From contig NZ_BMYP01000017.1 in the NCBI RefSeq assembly GCF_014652335.1, forward strand, positions 1 to 64,000: DNA of 64,000 nucleotides, read 5' to 3'. Positions within the stretch are counted from its first letter, which is position 1; every line of letters starts with the position of its first letter. A program made the translations under genes and the position numbers. A model generated the notes under the pieces. It ran no database searches, was not told the DNA's origin, and saw only the letters and a program-made list of their open reading frames with translations. Source of the DNA: Vogesella fluminis (GTDB lineage Bacteria; Pseudomonadota; Gammaproteobacteria; Burkholderiales; Chromobacteriaceae). Shown here in pieces: positions 27,621-36,650 of this stretch.

Positions 27621-28397
27621 ATGGCCATTCATCCGACTGCCATCATCGCTGACGGGGCGCAGATCGCCCCCGACGTCGAGATCGGCGCATACAGCATCAT
27701 CGGCGCCAACGTCGAGATCGACAGCGGCACCTGGGTCGGCCCGCACGTGGTGATCGAAGGCCATACCCGCATCGGCAAGAACAACCGCATTTTCCAGTTC
27801 TGCTCGCTGGGCGCGATGCCGCAGGACAAGAAGTACGCGGGCGAGCCGACGCGACTGGAGATCGGCGACAACAACACCATCCGCGAATTCTGCACCTTCA
27901 ACATCGGCACCGCGCAGGATGGCGGCGTGACCCGCGTCGGCAACGACAACTGGATCATGGCCTATGTCCATCTGGCGCACGACTGCCAGGTCGGCAACCA
28001 CACCATCTTCGCCAACAACGCGACGCTGGCCGGCCACGTGCACATCGGTGACTGGGTGATCCTGGGCGGCTTCACCAGCGTGCACCAGTTCTGCCATATC
28101 GGCGCCCACGCCATGACCGCGTTCTCCAGCGCGGTGGCGCAGGACGTGCCGCCGTACGTGATGGCGCACGGCAACCGTGCGGTGCCGTCCGGCATCAATG
28201 CCGAGGGTCTCAAGCGCCGCGGCTTTACCGCCGAGCAGATCCGCAACATCCGCAACGCCTACAAGTCGCTGTATCGCAAGGGCTTGTCGTTTGACGAGGC
28301 CAAGGCCGAGATCACCGCGCAGGCGGCGGAAGGCCGGGACGAGCTGGCGCTGTTCGTGCAATTCTTTGACACCGCAGGCCGGGGCATCATCCGTTAA
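27621..28397 (+). CDS. lpxA: acyl-ACP-UDP-N-acetylglucosamine O-acyltransferase
   Basis: The 258-aa first enzyme of lipid A synthesis is a trimeric beta-helix. It shows hexapeptide turns from [20 protein letters not shown] onward, the catalytic His in [14 protein letters not shown] near residue 125, and the acyl-chain ruler region in the central coils followed by the C-terminal helical domain. The start MAIHPTA follows fabZ by two bases and matches the family. Confidence 0.98.
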   Translation: MAIHPTAIIADGAQIAPDVEIGAYSIIGANVEIDSGTWVGPHVVIEGHTRIGKNNRIFQFCSLGAMPQDKKYAGEPTRLEIGDNNTIREFCTFNIGTAQDGGVTRVGNDNWIMAYVHLAHDCQVGNHTIFANNATLAGHVHIGDWVILGGFTSVHQFCHIGAHAMTAFSSAVAQDVPPYVMAHGNRAVPSGINAEGLKRRGFTAEQIRNIRNAYKSLYRKGLSFDEAKAEITAQAAEGRDELALFVQFFDTAGRGIIR

Positions 28398-28399
28398 AC

Positions 28400-29569
28400 A
28401 TGACTGAAAAGCTGTTTGCCCGTCCGGCCCGGCTCAAGGTCGCCATGGTGGCCGGCGAGGCCTCCGGCGACCTGCTCGGCGCCCACCTGATGGATGCGCT
28501 GAAGGCGGCGCATCCCGACATCGCCTTCGCCGGCATCGGCGGGCCGCGCATGCTGGCGCGCGGCTTCGTCAGCCAGGTGCCGCAGGAGCGGCTGGCGGTG
28601 CGCGGTTATGTCGAGGTGCTGAAGTGCCTGCCGGCGCTGCTGCGCATCCGTCGCCGCCTGCGCGACACCCTGCTGGCGGAAAAGCCGGACGTGTTCATCG
28701 GCATCGACGCACCGGACTTTAACCTGCAGCTGGAAAAATGGCTGAAGCAGGCCGGCATTCCCACCGCGCACTACGTCAGCCCGTCGGTGTGGGCGTGGCG
28801 TCCGGAGCGGGTGGTGAAGATCGGCGAATCGGCGGATCAGGTGCTGTGCCTGTTTCCGATGGAAAAGCCGCTGTACGACGCCGCCGGCGTCAACGCCACC
28901 TTTGTCGGCCATCCGCTGGCCGGCGAGATCGCGATGCAACCGGACCGCGAGGCGATGCGCGACCGGCTCGGCCTGCCGCGCGACGTGCCGGTGTTTGCCT
29001 TGCTACCGGGCAGCCGCAAGAGCGAGCTGGACTACATGGGCGGGCTGTACATCGAGACCGCGCGCCTGCTGTTGCAGCAGTTTCCCGATGCGCAATTCCT
29101 GGTGCCGCTGGCGACGCGGCCAACCCTGGACCAGTTCGACCGCCTGCTGACCGAGCACAAGGCGTGGGACCTGCCGATCCGCAAGCTGATCGGCCACGCG
29201 CAGATGGCGATGATCGCTGCCGACGTGGTGCTGGTCACCAGCGGCACCGCGACGCTGGAAGTGGCGCTGACCAAGCGCCCGATGGTGATCAGCTACAAGC
29301 TGTCGTGGCTGACCTACCAGCTGGTCAAGCGCAAGCTGAAGCTGCCCTACGTCGGGCTGCCCAATATCCTCGCCAAGCGCTTCGTGGTGCCGGAACTGCT
29401 GCAGCACGAGGCGACGCCGGCCAAGCTGGCCGCGGCGGTGGCCAACCTGTACCAGAACACCGAGGCGCGCGACGAGGTGATCAGCACCTTCACCGAGCTG
29501 CACCGCTCGCTGCAGCAGGACTCGGCACGCCTGGCGGCGCAGGCCATCCTCAAGTTGGCCGCATGCTGA
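28400..29569 (+). CDS. lpxB: lipid A disaccharide synthase
   Basis: This 389-aa GT-B inverting glycosyltransferase joins UDP-diacylglucosamine and lipid X. Motifs: [18 protein letters not shown] near the N-terminus, [34 protein letters not shown] and [11 protein letters not shown]. It begins 2 bases after lpxA, and its last codons overlap the rnhB start by 7 bases. Confidence 0.98.
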   Translation: MTEKLFARPARLKVAMVAGEASGDLLGAHLMDALKAAHPDIAFAGIGGPRMLARGFVSQVPQERLAVRGYVEVLKCLPALLRIRRRLRDTLLAEKPDVFIGIDAPDFNLQLEKWLKQAGIPTAHYVSPSVWAWRPERVVKIGESADQVLCLFPMEKPLYDAAGVNATFVGHPLAGEIAMQPDREAMRDRLGLPRDVPVFALLPGSRKSELDYMGGLYIETARLLLQQFPDAQFLVPLATRPTLDQFDRLLTEHKAWDLPIRKLIGHAQMAMIAADVVLVTSGTATLEVALTKRPMVISYKLSWLTYQLVKRKLKLPYVGLPNILAKRFVVPELLQHEATPAKLAAAVANLYQNTEARDEVISTFTELHRSLQQDSARLAAQAILKLAAC

Positions 29570-30147
29570 TCTGCGGCGTGGACGAGGCCGGGCGCGGGCC
29601 GCTGATCGGCTCGGTGTTCACCGCCGCGGTGATCCTCGACCCGGCGCGACCGATCGCCGGCCTCGCCGACTCCAAGAAGCTGAGCGAAGCCCGGCGCGAG
29701 GCGCTGGCGCTGGAAATCAAGGACAAGGCGCTGGCCTGGCACATCGCCTTTGCCTCGGCCGCCGAGATCGACCAGCTGAACATCTTCCAGGCCACCATGC
29801 TGGCGATGGTGCGCGCCGTCGACGGCCTGACGATCACGCCGGGCAAGGTGCTGATCGACGGTAACAAGATCCCGAAGACGCTGACGCTGCCGGCGGAGGC
29901 CATCGTCAAGGGCGACGCCAAGGTGCAGGAAATCTCCGCCGCCTCGATCCTGGCCAAGACCGCGCGCGATGCGGAGATGATCGCGCTCGACCGCCTGCAT
30001 CCGCAGTACGGCTTTGCCCGCCACAAGGGCTACCCCACCGCGGAACACCTGTCCGCGCTGCAGCAGGCCGGGGTGCTGGCCGAACACCGCCGCAGCTTCG
30101 CCCCGGTGCGCCTGCAACTGGCTGCGCAGCAGGGCAGCCTGTTCTAG
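29563..30147 (+). CDS. rnhB: ribonuclease HII
   Basis: The 194-aa RNase HII removes ribonucleotides from DNA and RNA primers. Catalytic acidic motifs: [16 protein letters not shown] (Asp and Glu), VLIDGNKIP and [13 protein letters not shown]. It overlaps lpxB by 7 bases and ends the conserved envelope cluster. The accessory insertion begins 85 bases later. Confidence 0.97.
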   Translation: MLICGVDEAGRGPLIGSVFTAAVILDPARPIAGLADSKKLSEARREALALEIKDKALAWHIAFASAAEIDQLNIFQATMLAMVRAVDGLTITPGKVLIDGNKIPKTLTLPAEAIVKGDAKVQEISAASILAKTARDAEMIALDRLHPQYGFARHKGYPTAEHLSALQQAGVLAEHRRSFAPVRLQLAAQQGSLF

Positions 30148-30232
30148 GGCACTGGGAGTGCTCTGGTCGTGACGTATGGATTGTGTAGAATGATGGAATT
30201 GCCAATGTCCATCATTAGTCGACTGCGTAGCC

Positions 30233-32326
30233 ATGAAACAACGCCTGAATACCATACTGAATGCACTCAACCATGGACTGGTAGAACGGGGCGAGGTCAT
30301 TCGCCTCGCGCTGCTTACGGTGCTCGCTGGAGAAAACCTGGTATTGATCGGCCCGCCCGGCACCGGCAAGAGCCTGCTTGCCCGTCGTATTGCCGCCTGC
30401 TTCGCGCACGAGGCTGAACCGGGCAACTCTGGCTATTTCGAGTACCTGCTGACCAAGTTCTCCACACCGGAAGAAATCTTCGGCCCGCTCTCGATTGCCG
30501 AGCTGAAGGCAGACCGTTTCAAGCGCAATACCGGCGGTTATTTACCCACGGTACGCATTGCATTTCTGGACGAGATTTTCAAGGCCAATTCGTCAATCCT
30601 GAATGCGCTGTTGACCATACTCAACGAGCGCGTTTATCACAACGGCAGCGTTCGCGAGGCTGTCCCTCTGCGGGCGCTGATCGCCGCATCCAACGAGCTA
30701 CCGGTCGGCCACGAAGAGCTCGGCGCACTCTACGACCGCTTTCTGGTGCGCGGTTTTGTCGATTACGTTAGCCAGGACGGTCTGTCACTGCTGTTCGATG
30801 CCGACGCTGCGCCGGGCGACTACCCCAAGCTCGACCTGTCCGAATTGCATGACCTTCAGCAGGCTGCGGCGGGGGTGACCATCCCGGATACGGTGCGTAC
30901 TGCCATCGAGACCATCTGGCGAAAGCACCGCGATACCTTCAAGGAGGACAGGCGCGAACAATTGTCGGATCGCCGCTTCAAGAAAGCCCTCCATTTGCTG
31001 CGTGTCTCCGCGGCCAGCAATGGTCGCGGCGAGGTCGATCTGTCCGACGTGCTGTTGCTCAAGCATTGCCTGTGGAATCACCACGACAATGCCGCCGAGG
31101 TGCAGAAACTGGTACTCGACACCCTGCGCCGCTTCAGCCACGCGGTGCCCTGCCGCGAGGGTGCCGCTCTTTCGCCATCCGTCAGCACTATCGAGAGGCC
31201 ACGCGGTGCCGGCGATGTGGTCAAGGGTTATAAGGGCAGCGGCACGGAGCACGACCCGCTGCTGATCGGCAACATTGACGAATTGCGGGGCTTGGCGCGC
31301 GCCGATGTCGGGCTCAAAGGTTATTATTTCCGGCAGACGGCGGCTATCGACTGCTCGGCACTCAACTCGTGGCATGCGATACCGTTCCGGGGGCATTACG
31401 ACGGCGGCGGTCACCGCATTGTGGGAAATAAAACTAGCGATGTGCTGTTTAGCAGCATCGCTGCAGGCTCCAGCATCCGGAATTTGCGCTTGCAAGACTG
31501 GGCGCTCGCCGTGGAGGCAAAAGAGACAGCCATCAAGGCTTGCGAGAGCAATCTCGGTCTTATTCAGGAACGAGCGTTTGCATGTATGATCACCGCGTGC
31601 CGTACGGGAGGCAGCTTGATCGGTTGCCACGCCGAGGCGTGTACCATTGCGCATTGCCGGGCGGGATCGACCCTGATAGGTGGCGACAACGATGCGGGGG
31701 TTGCAAAAAACTGTCGCATTGCCGACTGCCTGATCGTACTCGATTACCGTGGATACGGGGATCGAGGGGGAATTGCTCAGAAGCTAGGCGAGGGCAGCGT
31801 GGTCGAGCGCTGCCTGGTCACCGGAAGATATGAAGGTAGGGGTCACTTTTATGGCTTTGCTGGCAATTGCAATAACAGCCACATCAGCAACTGCGCGCTT
31901 GGGCCGTTTGAGTGCTCCTTAATCAAAATGACTGGTAGAGCGATTTTTAGCGTAGGCGCGGAAATGATTTTTGCAAAGCGCATTGCGGGGAAGCGCTTGA
32001 ATGGTGGTGAGCTGCGCAACAATGCAGCCGTCGATAGCGTTCGGTCGGAATCCGACAGTAACGAGCCGGATGGCTTAAATGGCGCCAGCGTGGCGGCCGC
32101 CAGCTTCAATCAGTACTACTTCGAGCACACGCTGGGTTGGGACTTCGATAGCGTCTGGACATGGAACGATCAAACCGGGCTCCCCGCGTTGCGGCAGGTC
32201 GGCGTTGGTGCCGCCGCCGCGTCTACCGCCATCGCCTCTGCCACGCTTGCCGGGACAAAGCAGGCCGACCTGTTGACGCAGCAGCTGCGCGCCAACCTCT
32301 GGCTCGGGGATGTGGCGACGTGTTGA
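30233..32326 (+). CDS. RavA-type MoxR AAA+ ATPase fused to a C-terminal beta-helix/GLUG-like domain
   Basis: Residues 1-310 of this 697-aa protein follow E. coli RavA: Walker A GPPGTGKS (40-47), TKFSTPEEIFGPLSI, Walker B IAFLDE (109-114), sensor-1 Asn154 in AASNELP, an arginine finger in ALYDRF, and the helical lid with SDRRFKKALHLLRVSA. The RavA LARA tail is absent. From about 325 on, GSGTEHDPLLIGNIDELRGL opens a repeat-rich region with HYDGGGHRIVGN, many Cys and Gly, and a closing GWDFDSVWTWND-GLPALR, as in secreted GLUG/beta-helix adhesins. No signal peptide is present, so it should be cytosolic. The tail is AT-richer than its neighbours. It overlaps the VWA gene by 7 bases. Confidence 0.85.
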   Translation: MKQRLNTILNALNHGLVERGEVIRLALLTVLAGENLVLIGPPGTGKSLLARRIAACFAHEAEPGNSGYFEYLLTKFSTPEEIFGPLSIAELKADRFKRNTGGYLPTVRIAFLDEIFKANSSILNALLTILNERVYHNGSVREAVPLRALIAASNELPVGHEELGALYDRFLVRGFVDYVSQDGLSLLFDADAAPGDYPKLDLSELHDLQQAAAGVTIPDTVRTAIETIWRKHRDTFKEDRREQLSDRRFKKALHLLRVSAASNGRGEVDLSDVLLLKHCLWNHHDNAAEVQKLVLDTLRRFSHAVPCREGAALSPSVSTIERPRGAGDVVKGYKGSGTEHDPLLIGNIDELRGLARADVGLKGYYFRQTAAIDCSALNSWHAIPFRGHYDGGGHRIVGNKTSDVLFSSIAAGSSIRNLRLQDWALAVEAKETAIKACESNLGLIQERAFACMITACRTGGSLIGCHAEACTIAHCRAGSTLIGGDNDAGVAKNCRIADCLIVLDYRGYGDRGGIAQKLGEGSVVERCLVTGRYEGRGHFYGFAGNCNNSHISNCALGPFECSLIKMTGRAIFSVGAEMIFAKRIAGKRLNGGELRNNAAVDSVRSESDSNEPDGLNGASVAAASFNQYYFEHTLGWDFDSVWTWNDQTGLPALRQVGVGAAAASTAIASATLAGTKQADLLTQQLRANLWLGDVATC

Positions 32327-33966
32327 GTGGGATAACAAACGTCGTACGTTCCGGATTTGGCGCGCTGAGTACGTTGCTGCCGCTCGGGTTCAAGGGCATC
32401 AAGTACTTTATCGACAGCAGCTTTCGCACTCAGGTCACGCCGCTGCCGGGTAGCGTGCTGTATTGCGACCTGTGGGTGGCAGTAGAGCACTCGGGCATCT
32501 ATGTCGGCGATGGGCTGATCGTCAACATCGTGGTCGACGGCGTGGCCGAGAGCACGGTGCGGCGTAGCAGCGCCGGCAGCTTTACCTCCAAGAGCACGCT
32601 GGGGCGCAAGATCTACGTGTCGTGCGACCGGCATGGCGCGGTCGGCAACGAAACGGTGGCAACGGGGGCCGACGGGCACGTCGGCGAGCGGGCGTTTTAC
32701 GGACTGGTGTTCAAGAACTGCCATCAGTTCTCCACGCGTTGCGTGAACTACGCCGCTGGCGCCGCGCCATCGGCATCGTGGCTTGATCGCGTTACGGACC
32801 ATCTGTTGCCGGAAAGCTGGGAGTTGACGCTCCTGATGTTGAAGGGGGCGGCGCGCGACAAGCTGGGCGCCACCAAGTGGCGATTGTGGGACTGGGACAA
32901 CGACCTGCGCGACCATTCCCCTCCGGAGCCCGATTGGGAGGGCATTGCAGAGCAGTTCCGGCACCTGCCGCTCGATGCCAAGACCATCGCACACATACGC
33001 GCCGAACTCGCTGCCGCGCGCGGCTACGAGGCGGAGATCGCCGACGAAGATATTCCCAAAAATATCCGTGGCAGGCTGGCCGGATTTTCCGGCTTGCTGT
33101 CGGATATCGACCGCAAATACAGCGAAGCAGAAGCCTTGCTACGGCAATGCCCCGGTGCCAGCTTCAGTTACGCCGATCTGCAGGCGGGCAATGTGGATTG
33201 GGCGGCCCTTGCCGGGGAGCTGCAAGACAACACGCGCATCAGGGAGCTGGTGCACAAGCTGGGCCGCGCGTATATCGCCGAGGAAAAGAAACGCCAGTGC
33301 CGTATTCCGCAGGCCAGCAAGAGCGAAGTTCATGGCATGCACCGCAGCGACGATCTGCAGCGCCTGCTGCCCAGCGAGCTGCTGAACCTGGAAGACGAGG
33401 TGCTGGAAGCCTTGTTCTACGCGCGGATGCTGGAACGGAACCTGCTCTGCTACGAGCTATCCGGCACCACGCTGGTTGACGGAGAGGAAACCGAGACCAA
33501 TCGCAAACGCACCGGGCCGGTAGTGGCCTGTCTCGATACTTCGGGCAGCATGGATGGTCAGCCGATGCTGAAAGCCAGAGCGCTGCTGCTGGCAGTGGCC
33601 AATATCCTGAAACAGGAGCAGCGCTCACTACATGTGCTGATGTTCGGGGCGAGTGGCGAGCTGCGCGAGTATGCGATGAACGATGCCTCGCGCTCGGCCG
33701 GCCTGTTGCAGTTTCTGCAGCAGGGGTTTGGTGGCGGCACCGACTTCGAGATGCCGCTGTGCCGCGCCTTTGACATCATCGAGACGGAAGATCAGTACCA
33801 GAAAGCGGATGTATTGATGATTTCGGACGGTGATTGCCATTTGAGCGAAGCGTTTGTAGGCCATGTCAATAAGAGAAAACAGCAGCTCGATTGCTCGATT
33901 TACTCGGTTCTTTGCGCGGGGGCGCGGATGGAGGATCAGTTCAGCGATGAGGTGGTAGTGCTCTAG
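32320..33966 (+). CDS. ViaA-type VWA protein with N-terminal LRAT-like domain
   Basis: The 548-aa product has three parts. Residues 1-35 are hydrophobic to amphipathic. Residues about 40-150 resemble LRAT/NlpC-P60 permuted papain-fold enzymes, with His57 in VEHSGIYVGDG and Cys134 in KNCHQFSTRCVNYA. The middle is helical. Residues about 345-548 follow ViaA: LLPSELLNLEDEVLEALFYA, then a VWA domain with an intact MIDAS (DTSGS near 405, GGGTDF, ISDGD). Start is taken as GTG 32320 (TTG 32323 possible) since GGGGA lies upstream and the family-like sequence begins there. It is translationally coupled to the RavA-like gene and is its predicted MIDAS partner; LRAT-family domains act on phospholipid acyl chains or thioesters. 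Confidence 0.8.
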   Translation: MLSGITNVVRSGFGALSTLLPLGFKGIKYFIDSSFRTQVTPLPGSVLYCDLWVAVEHSGIYVGDGLIVNIVVDGVAESTVRRSSAGSFTSKSTLGRKIYVSCDRHGAVGNETVATGADGHVGERAFYGLVFKNCHQFSTRCVNYAAGAAPSASWLDRVTDHLLPESWELTLLMLKGAARDKLGATKWRLWDWDNDLRDHSPPEPDWEGIAEQFRHLPLDAKTIAHIRAELAAARGYEAEIADEDIPKNIRGRLAGFSGLLSDIDRKYSEAEALLRQCPGASFSYADLQAGNVDWAALAGELQDNTRIRELVHKLGRAYIAEEKKRQCRIPQASKSEVHGMHRSDDLQRLLPSELLNLEDEVLEALFYARMLERNLLCYELSGTTLVDGEETETNRKRTGPVVACLDTSGSMDGQPMLKARALLLAVANILKQEQRSLHVLMFGASGELREYAMNDASRSAGLLQFLQQGFGGGTDFEMPLCRAFDIIETEDQYQKADVLMISDGDCHLSEAFVGHVNKRKQQLDCSIYSVLCAGARMEDQFSDEVVVL

Positions 33967-34035
33967 GTTGCGAGGAGTGGGCATGACTGGCTTGATCCAG
34001 TCATTGCGTACATTTGCAATCAGAGCGCGTAGGTC

Positions 34036-34521
34036 ATGCGCAAATCCAGCTTCCCTCCGGTCGTCGACGCCGACACCCGCCTGCTGATCCTCGGCTCGCT
34101 GCCGGGCGATGCTTCGCTCGCGGCGGCGCAGTACTACGCCCACCCGCGCAACCAGTTCTGGCGGTTGCTGTCGGCGATCGGCGCGGTGGAGCTGAGCGCG
34201 CTGGCCTACCCGCAGCGGCTGGCAGCATTGCAGGCGCTGGGCGTCGGCTTGTGGGACGTGGTGGCCTCGGCGCAGCGCCGTGGCAGCCTCGACAGTGACA
34301 TCCGCGCGGTGGCGCTCAACCCGCTGACCGAGCTGCTGGTGACACTGCCGGCGCTGCAGGCGGTGGCCTTCAACGGCAAGACCGCCGCCAAGGCGGCGCC
34401 GACCCTGGCTGCCAGCGGCCTCGACATCCTGCTGCTGCCGTCGTCCAGTCCGGCGCTGACCACGCCGTTCGAGAAAAAACTTGCCGAGTGGCAAGTGCTT
34501 GGCCGATATATCCTTCAATAA
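34036..34521 (+). CDS. DNA-deoxyinosine glycosylase (uracil-DNA glycosylase superfamily)
   Basis: The 161-aa protein belongs to the hypoxanthine-DNA glycosylase group of the UDG superfamily, which excises deaminated adenine. Motif 1 is LILGSLPGDASL, followed by YYAHPRNQFWRLL, AFNGKTA near 115, and the C-terminal LPSSSPA in place of the HPSP loop. It seems to be the first native gene after the accessory pair and is followed by an unrelated 70-aa gene. Confidence 0.88.
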   Translation: MRKSSFPPVVDADTRLLILGSLPGDASLAAAQYYAHPRNQFWRLLSAIGAVELSALAYPQRLAALQALGVGLWDVVASAQRRGSLDSDIRAVALNPLTELLVTLPALQAVAFNGKTAAKAAPTLAASGLDILLLPSSSPALTTPFEKKLAEWQVLGRYILQ

Positions 34522-34562
34522 GCAGCCCGCTGCCGTGCGCGCGGCGGGCCGGGAGGAAGGCC

Positions 34563-34775
34563 ATGAACCACTACTGCATCTGGTTTGTCAGTCCCGATGA
34601 TGCCGCCACCCGCCGTGCCGAGGTGACGCTGGACGGCACCATCCACAGCCATCGCGTGCTGGAGGAGATCGAGTCGCGCATCGCGCGCGACTGCGGCCTC
34701 AGCACTATCCTGATCACCCACTGGCAGCGCTTCGAGGAACCGCCGGCGACGCTGCCGCTGGAGCGCGCCGCCTGA
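34563..34775 (+). CDS. conserved small cytosolic protein, 70 aa
   Basis: The product starts MNHYCIWFVSPDDAATRRAE and contains VLEEIESRIARDCGLSTILI, a compact alpha/beta-looking protein with no signal or metal motif. GGAGGAAGG directly upstream is a strong ribosome site. I do not recognise its family. It sits between the inosine glycosylase and moeA genes. Confidence 0.65.
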   Translation: MNHYCIWFVSPDDAATRRAEVTLDGTIHSHRVLEEIESRIARDCGLSTILITHWQRFEEPPATLPLERAA

Positions 34776-34849
34776 TCCGCCAAGCGGTGGATGTCCGCCA
34801 TGCCGCGTCTGTGAGAAGATGCGGCTTTCCCTTGTCCGGTGTTCCCATC

Positions 34850-36037
34850 ATGCAAACAGTTGACCAAACCCGTGACTGGCTGCTTTCGCGCGCCCGTGTC
34901 GTCGATACCATCGAGCAGGTGCCGCTGCTGGACGCCGCCGGCCGCGTGCTGGCGCGCGAGCTGGTCTCGTCGCTGGACGTGCCCCCCCATGACAACAGCG
35001 CGATGGACGGCTACGCCGTGCGCGCCGCCGATGCGGCCAACGTTTTGCCGGTCAGCCAGCGCATTCCGGCCGGCATGCTGCCGCAGGCACTGGCCGCCGC
35101 CAGCGCGGCACGCATCTTTACCGGCGCGGTGATCCCGCCGCAGGCCGACGCGGTGGTGATGCAGGAACAGGCCGAGCTGCAGGCCGATGGCAGCGTGCTG
35201 TTCACCGCGCCGGTAAAGGCCGGGCAGAACATCCGCCGCCGCGGCGAGGACATCGCCATCGGCCAGGTGGTGCTGGCCTGCGGCCAACGTTTGCGCGATG
35301 CCGACCTCGGCGTCGCCGCCGCCATCGGCCAGCCGCAGCTGGCGGTGTATCGCCGCCTGAAGGTGGCGGTGTTCTTCACCGGTGACGAGCTGGTGGAGCC
35401 GGGCGAGCCGGCGCCGGCCGGCAAGATCTACAACTCCAACCGCTACTGGCTGGTGCCGGCGCTGCGCCGGCTCGGCTGCGAGGTGATCGATCTGGGCATC
35501 ATCGCCGACCGGCTGGACGCCACCCGCGCCGCGCTGCGCGATGCCGCCGCATGTGCCGACGTGGTGATGACTTGCGGCGGGGTGTCGGTAGGGGAGGAGG
35601 ATCATGTCAAGGCGGCGGTAGAGGCCGAGGGCGAGCTGGCGTTATGGAAGATCGCGATCAAGCCGGGCAAGCCGCTGGCCAGCGGCCGCATCGGCGATGC
35701 CGACTTTGTCGGCCTGCCCGGCAACCCGGTATCCGGCTACGTTACCTTTATGGTGCTGGTGCGCGATTTTCTGCGCGCACGCATGGGCGAGACGGTGCAA
35801 GGTTGGCCGCAACCGCGCCTGCTGCCGGCCGCCTTTGACTGGCCCAAGCCGGACCAGAAGCGCGAGGAATACCTGCGCGTGCGCATCGTGGAGCAGGACG
35901 GCATTCAGCAGCTGCAGCGCTTTGCCAACCAGGGCTCCGGGGTGCTGACTTCCTGCGCCTGGGCCGACGGCCTGGTGCGACTGCAGCCGGGGCAGAGCGT
36001 ACAGCCGGGTGACGTATTGCCAGTCTATCCGCTGTGA
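34850..36037 (+). CDS. moeA: molybdopterin molybdenumtransferase
   Basis: The 395-aa MoeA inserts molybdate into adenylylated molybdopterin. Motifs: DNSAMDGYAVRAADA, GAVIPPQADAVVMQEQ, the MoCF-like TCGGVSVGEEDHVKAAVE and LPGNPVSGYVTFMVLVRDFL, then domain IV. Start MQTVDQTRDW is chosen over an upstream ATG by family length. A DUS-like 15-mer is embedded at 35798. Its stop overlaps the ferredoxin start by three bases. Confidence 0.96.
   Translation: MQTVDQTRDWLLSRARVVDTIEQVPLLDAAGRVLARELVSSLDVPPHDNSAMDGYAVRAADAANVLPVSQRIPAGMLPQALAAASAARIFTGAVIPPQADAVVMQEQAELQADGSVLFTAPVKAGQNIRRRGEDIAIGQVVLACGQRLRDADLGVAAAIGQPQLAVYRRLKVAVFFTGDELVEPGEPAPAGKIYNSNRYWLVPALRRLGCEVIDLGIIADRLDATRAALRDAAACADVVMTCGGVSVGEEDHVKAAVEAEGELALWKIAIKPGKPLASGRIGDADFVGLPGNPVSGYVTFMVLVRDFLRARMGETVQGWPQPRLLPAAFDWPKPDQKREEYLRVRIVEQDGIQQLQRFANQGSGVLTSCAWADGLVRLQPGQSVQPGDVLPVYPL
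35798..35812 (+). repeat. DUS-like 15-mer, exact copy inside moeA
   Basis: CAAGGTTGGCCGCAA read in frame as part of QGWPQP, in the linker between the MoCF-like domain and domain IV of MoeA. Confidence 0.8.
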
Positions 36038-36378
36038 CCGCACTGCAATTCTGCCGCGACGGGCAGCCGCTGGCCGAGGTCGAGGCCTGTGCCGGCGACC
36101 TGCTGATCGACGTGGCGCGCTTTCACGAGGTGCCGCTGCACTGGCGCTGCGGGCAGGGCACCTGTGGCACCTGCGCGGTGCACATCGTGCACGCCGGCCA
36201 GCCGGCTACGGTCAAGGTTGGCCGCAAGGAGCGCAACGTGCTGCTGCGCGCCGGCTTGATCGACGCCGCGCAGGCGGCAGCCGAAACGTGGCCGGACACG
36301 CCGCAGACGGTGCGGCTGGCCTGCCATCTGCCGGTTACCGACGTGCCGTGGCAGGTCACGCTGCCGCAAGATAGTTAA
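36034..36378 (+). CDS. [2Fe-2S] ferredoxin-like protein
   Basis: This 114-aa plant-type ferredoxin carries the cluster ligands in RCGQGTCGTC (residues about 39-48) and a distal Cys in LACHLP. It starts with a GTG that overlaps the moeA TGA (GTGA), so the two are coupled. A DUS-like 15-mer encodes KVGRK in the loop after the ligand motif. It is a small electron carrier; its redox partner is unknown and a link to molybdoenzymes is only positional. Confidence 0.88.
   Translation: MTALQFCRDGQPLAEVEACAGDLLIDVARFHEVPLHWRCGQGTCGTCAVHIVHAGQPATVKVGRKERNVLLRAGLIDAAQAAAETWPDTPQTVRLACHLPVTDVPWQVTLPQDS
36213..36227 (+). repeat. DUS-like 15-mer, exact copy inside the ferredoxin gene
   Basis: CAAGGTTGGCCGCAA read in frame as VKVGRK, between the first three cluster cysteines and the fourth. 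Confidence 0.8.
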
Positions 36379-36446
36379 GCCGTCTCCGCCAAAGCCGCGT
36401 ACAATGCGCGGCTGTTTTTATGCTGACGATTCAAGAGGATACGGCG

Positions 36447-36650
36447 ATGGCCAAGAAGAAAGACCACGATCTGGATGACGAAACCCTGGCGCTGCTGGCC
36501 TGGTGCGGGGAGGTCGAAGGCTTCCTGGTGGCCGGTGGTGCCACCCTGGCGCAGGCGCAGGAACACATCGAGGAGCAGGCCGAGTGGTTCACCGACCAGT
36601 TCTACGACGGCCTGAGCCCGGAAGAAGCCGCCAAGGCGGCGCTGGCATGA
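36447..36650 (+). CDS. small acidic protein, 67 aa
   Basis: The product starts MAKKKDHDLDDETLALLAWC and is rich in Asp and Glu, with two predicted helices and a C-terminal SPEEAAKAALA. The start at 36447 has AAGAGGA upstream. It overlaps the exonuclease gene by four bases (ATGA), so the two are cotranscribed. No family is recognised. Confidence 0.65.
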   Translation: MAKKKDHDLDDETLALLAWCGEVEGFLVAGGATLAQAQEHIEEQAEWFTDQFYDGLSPEEAAKAALA

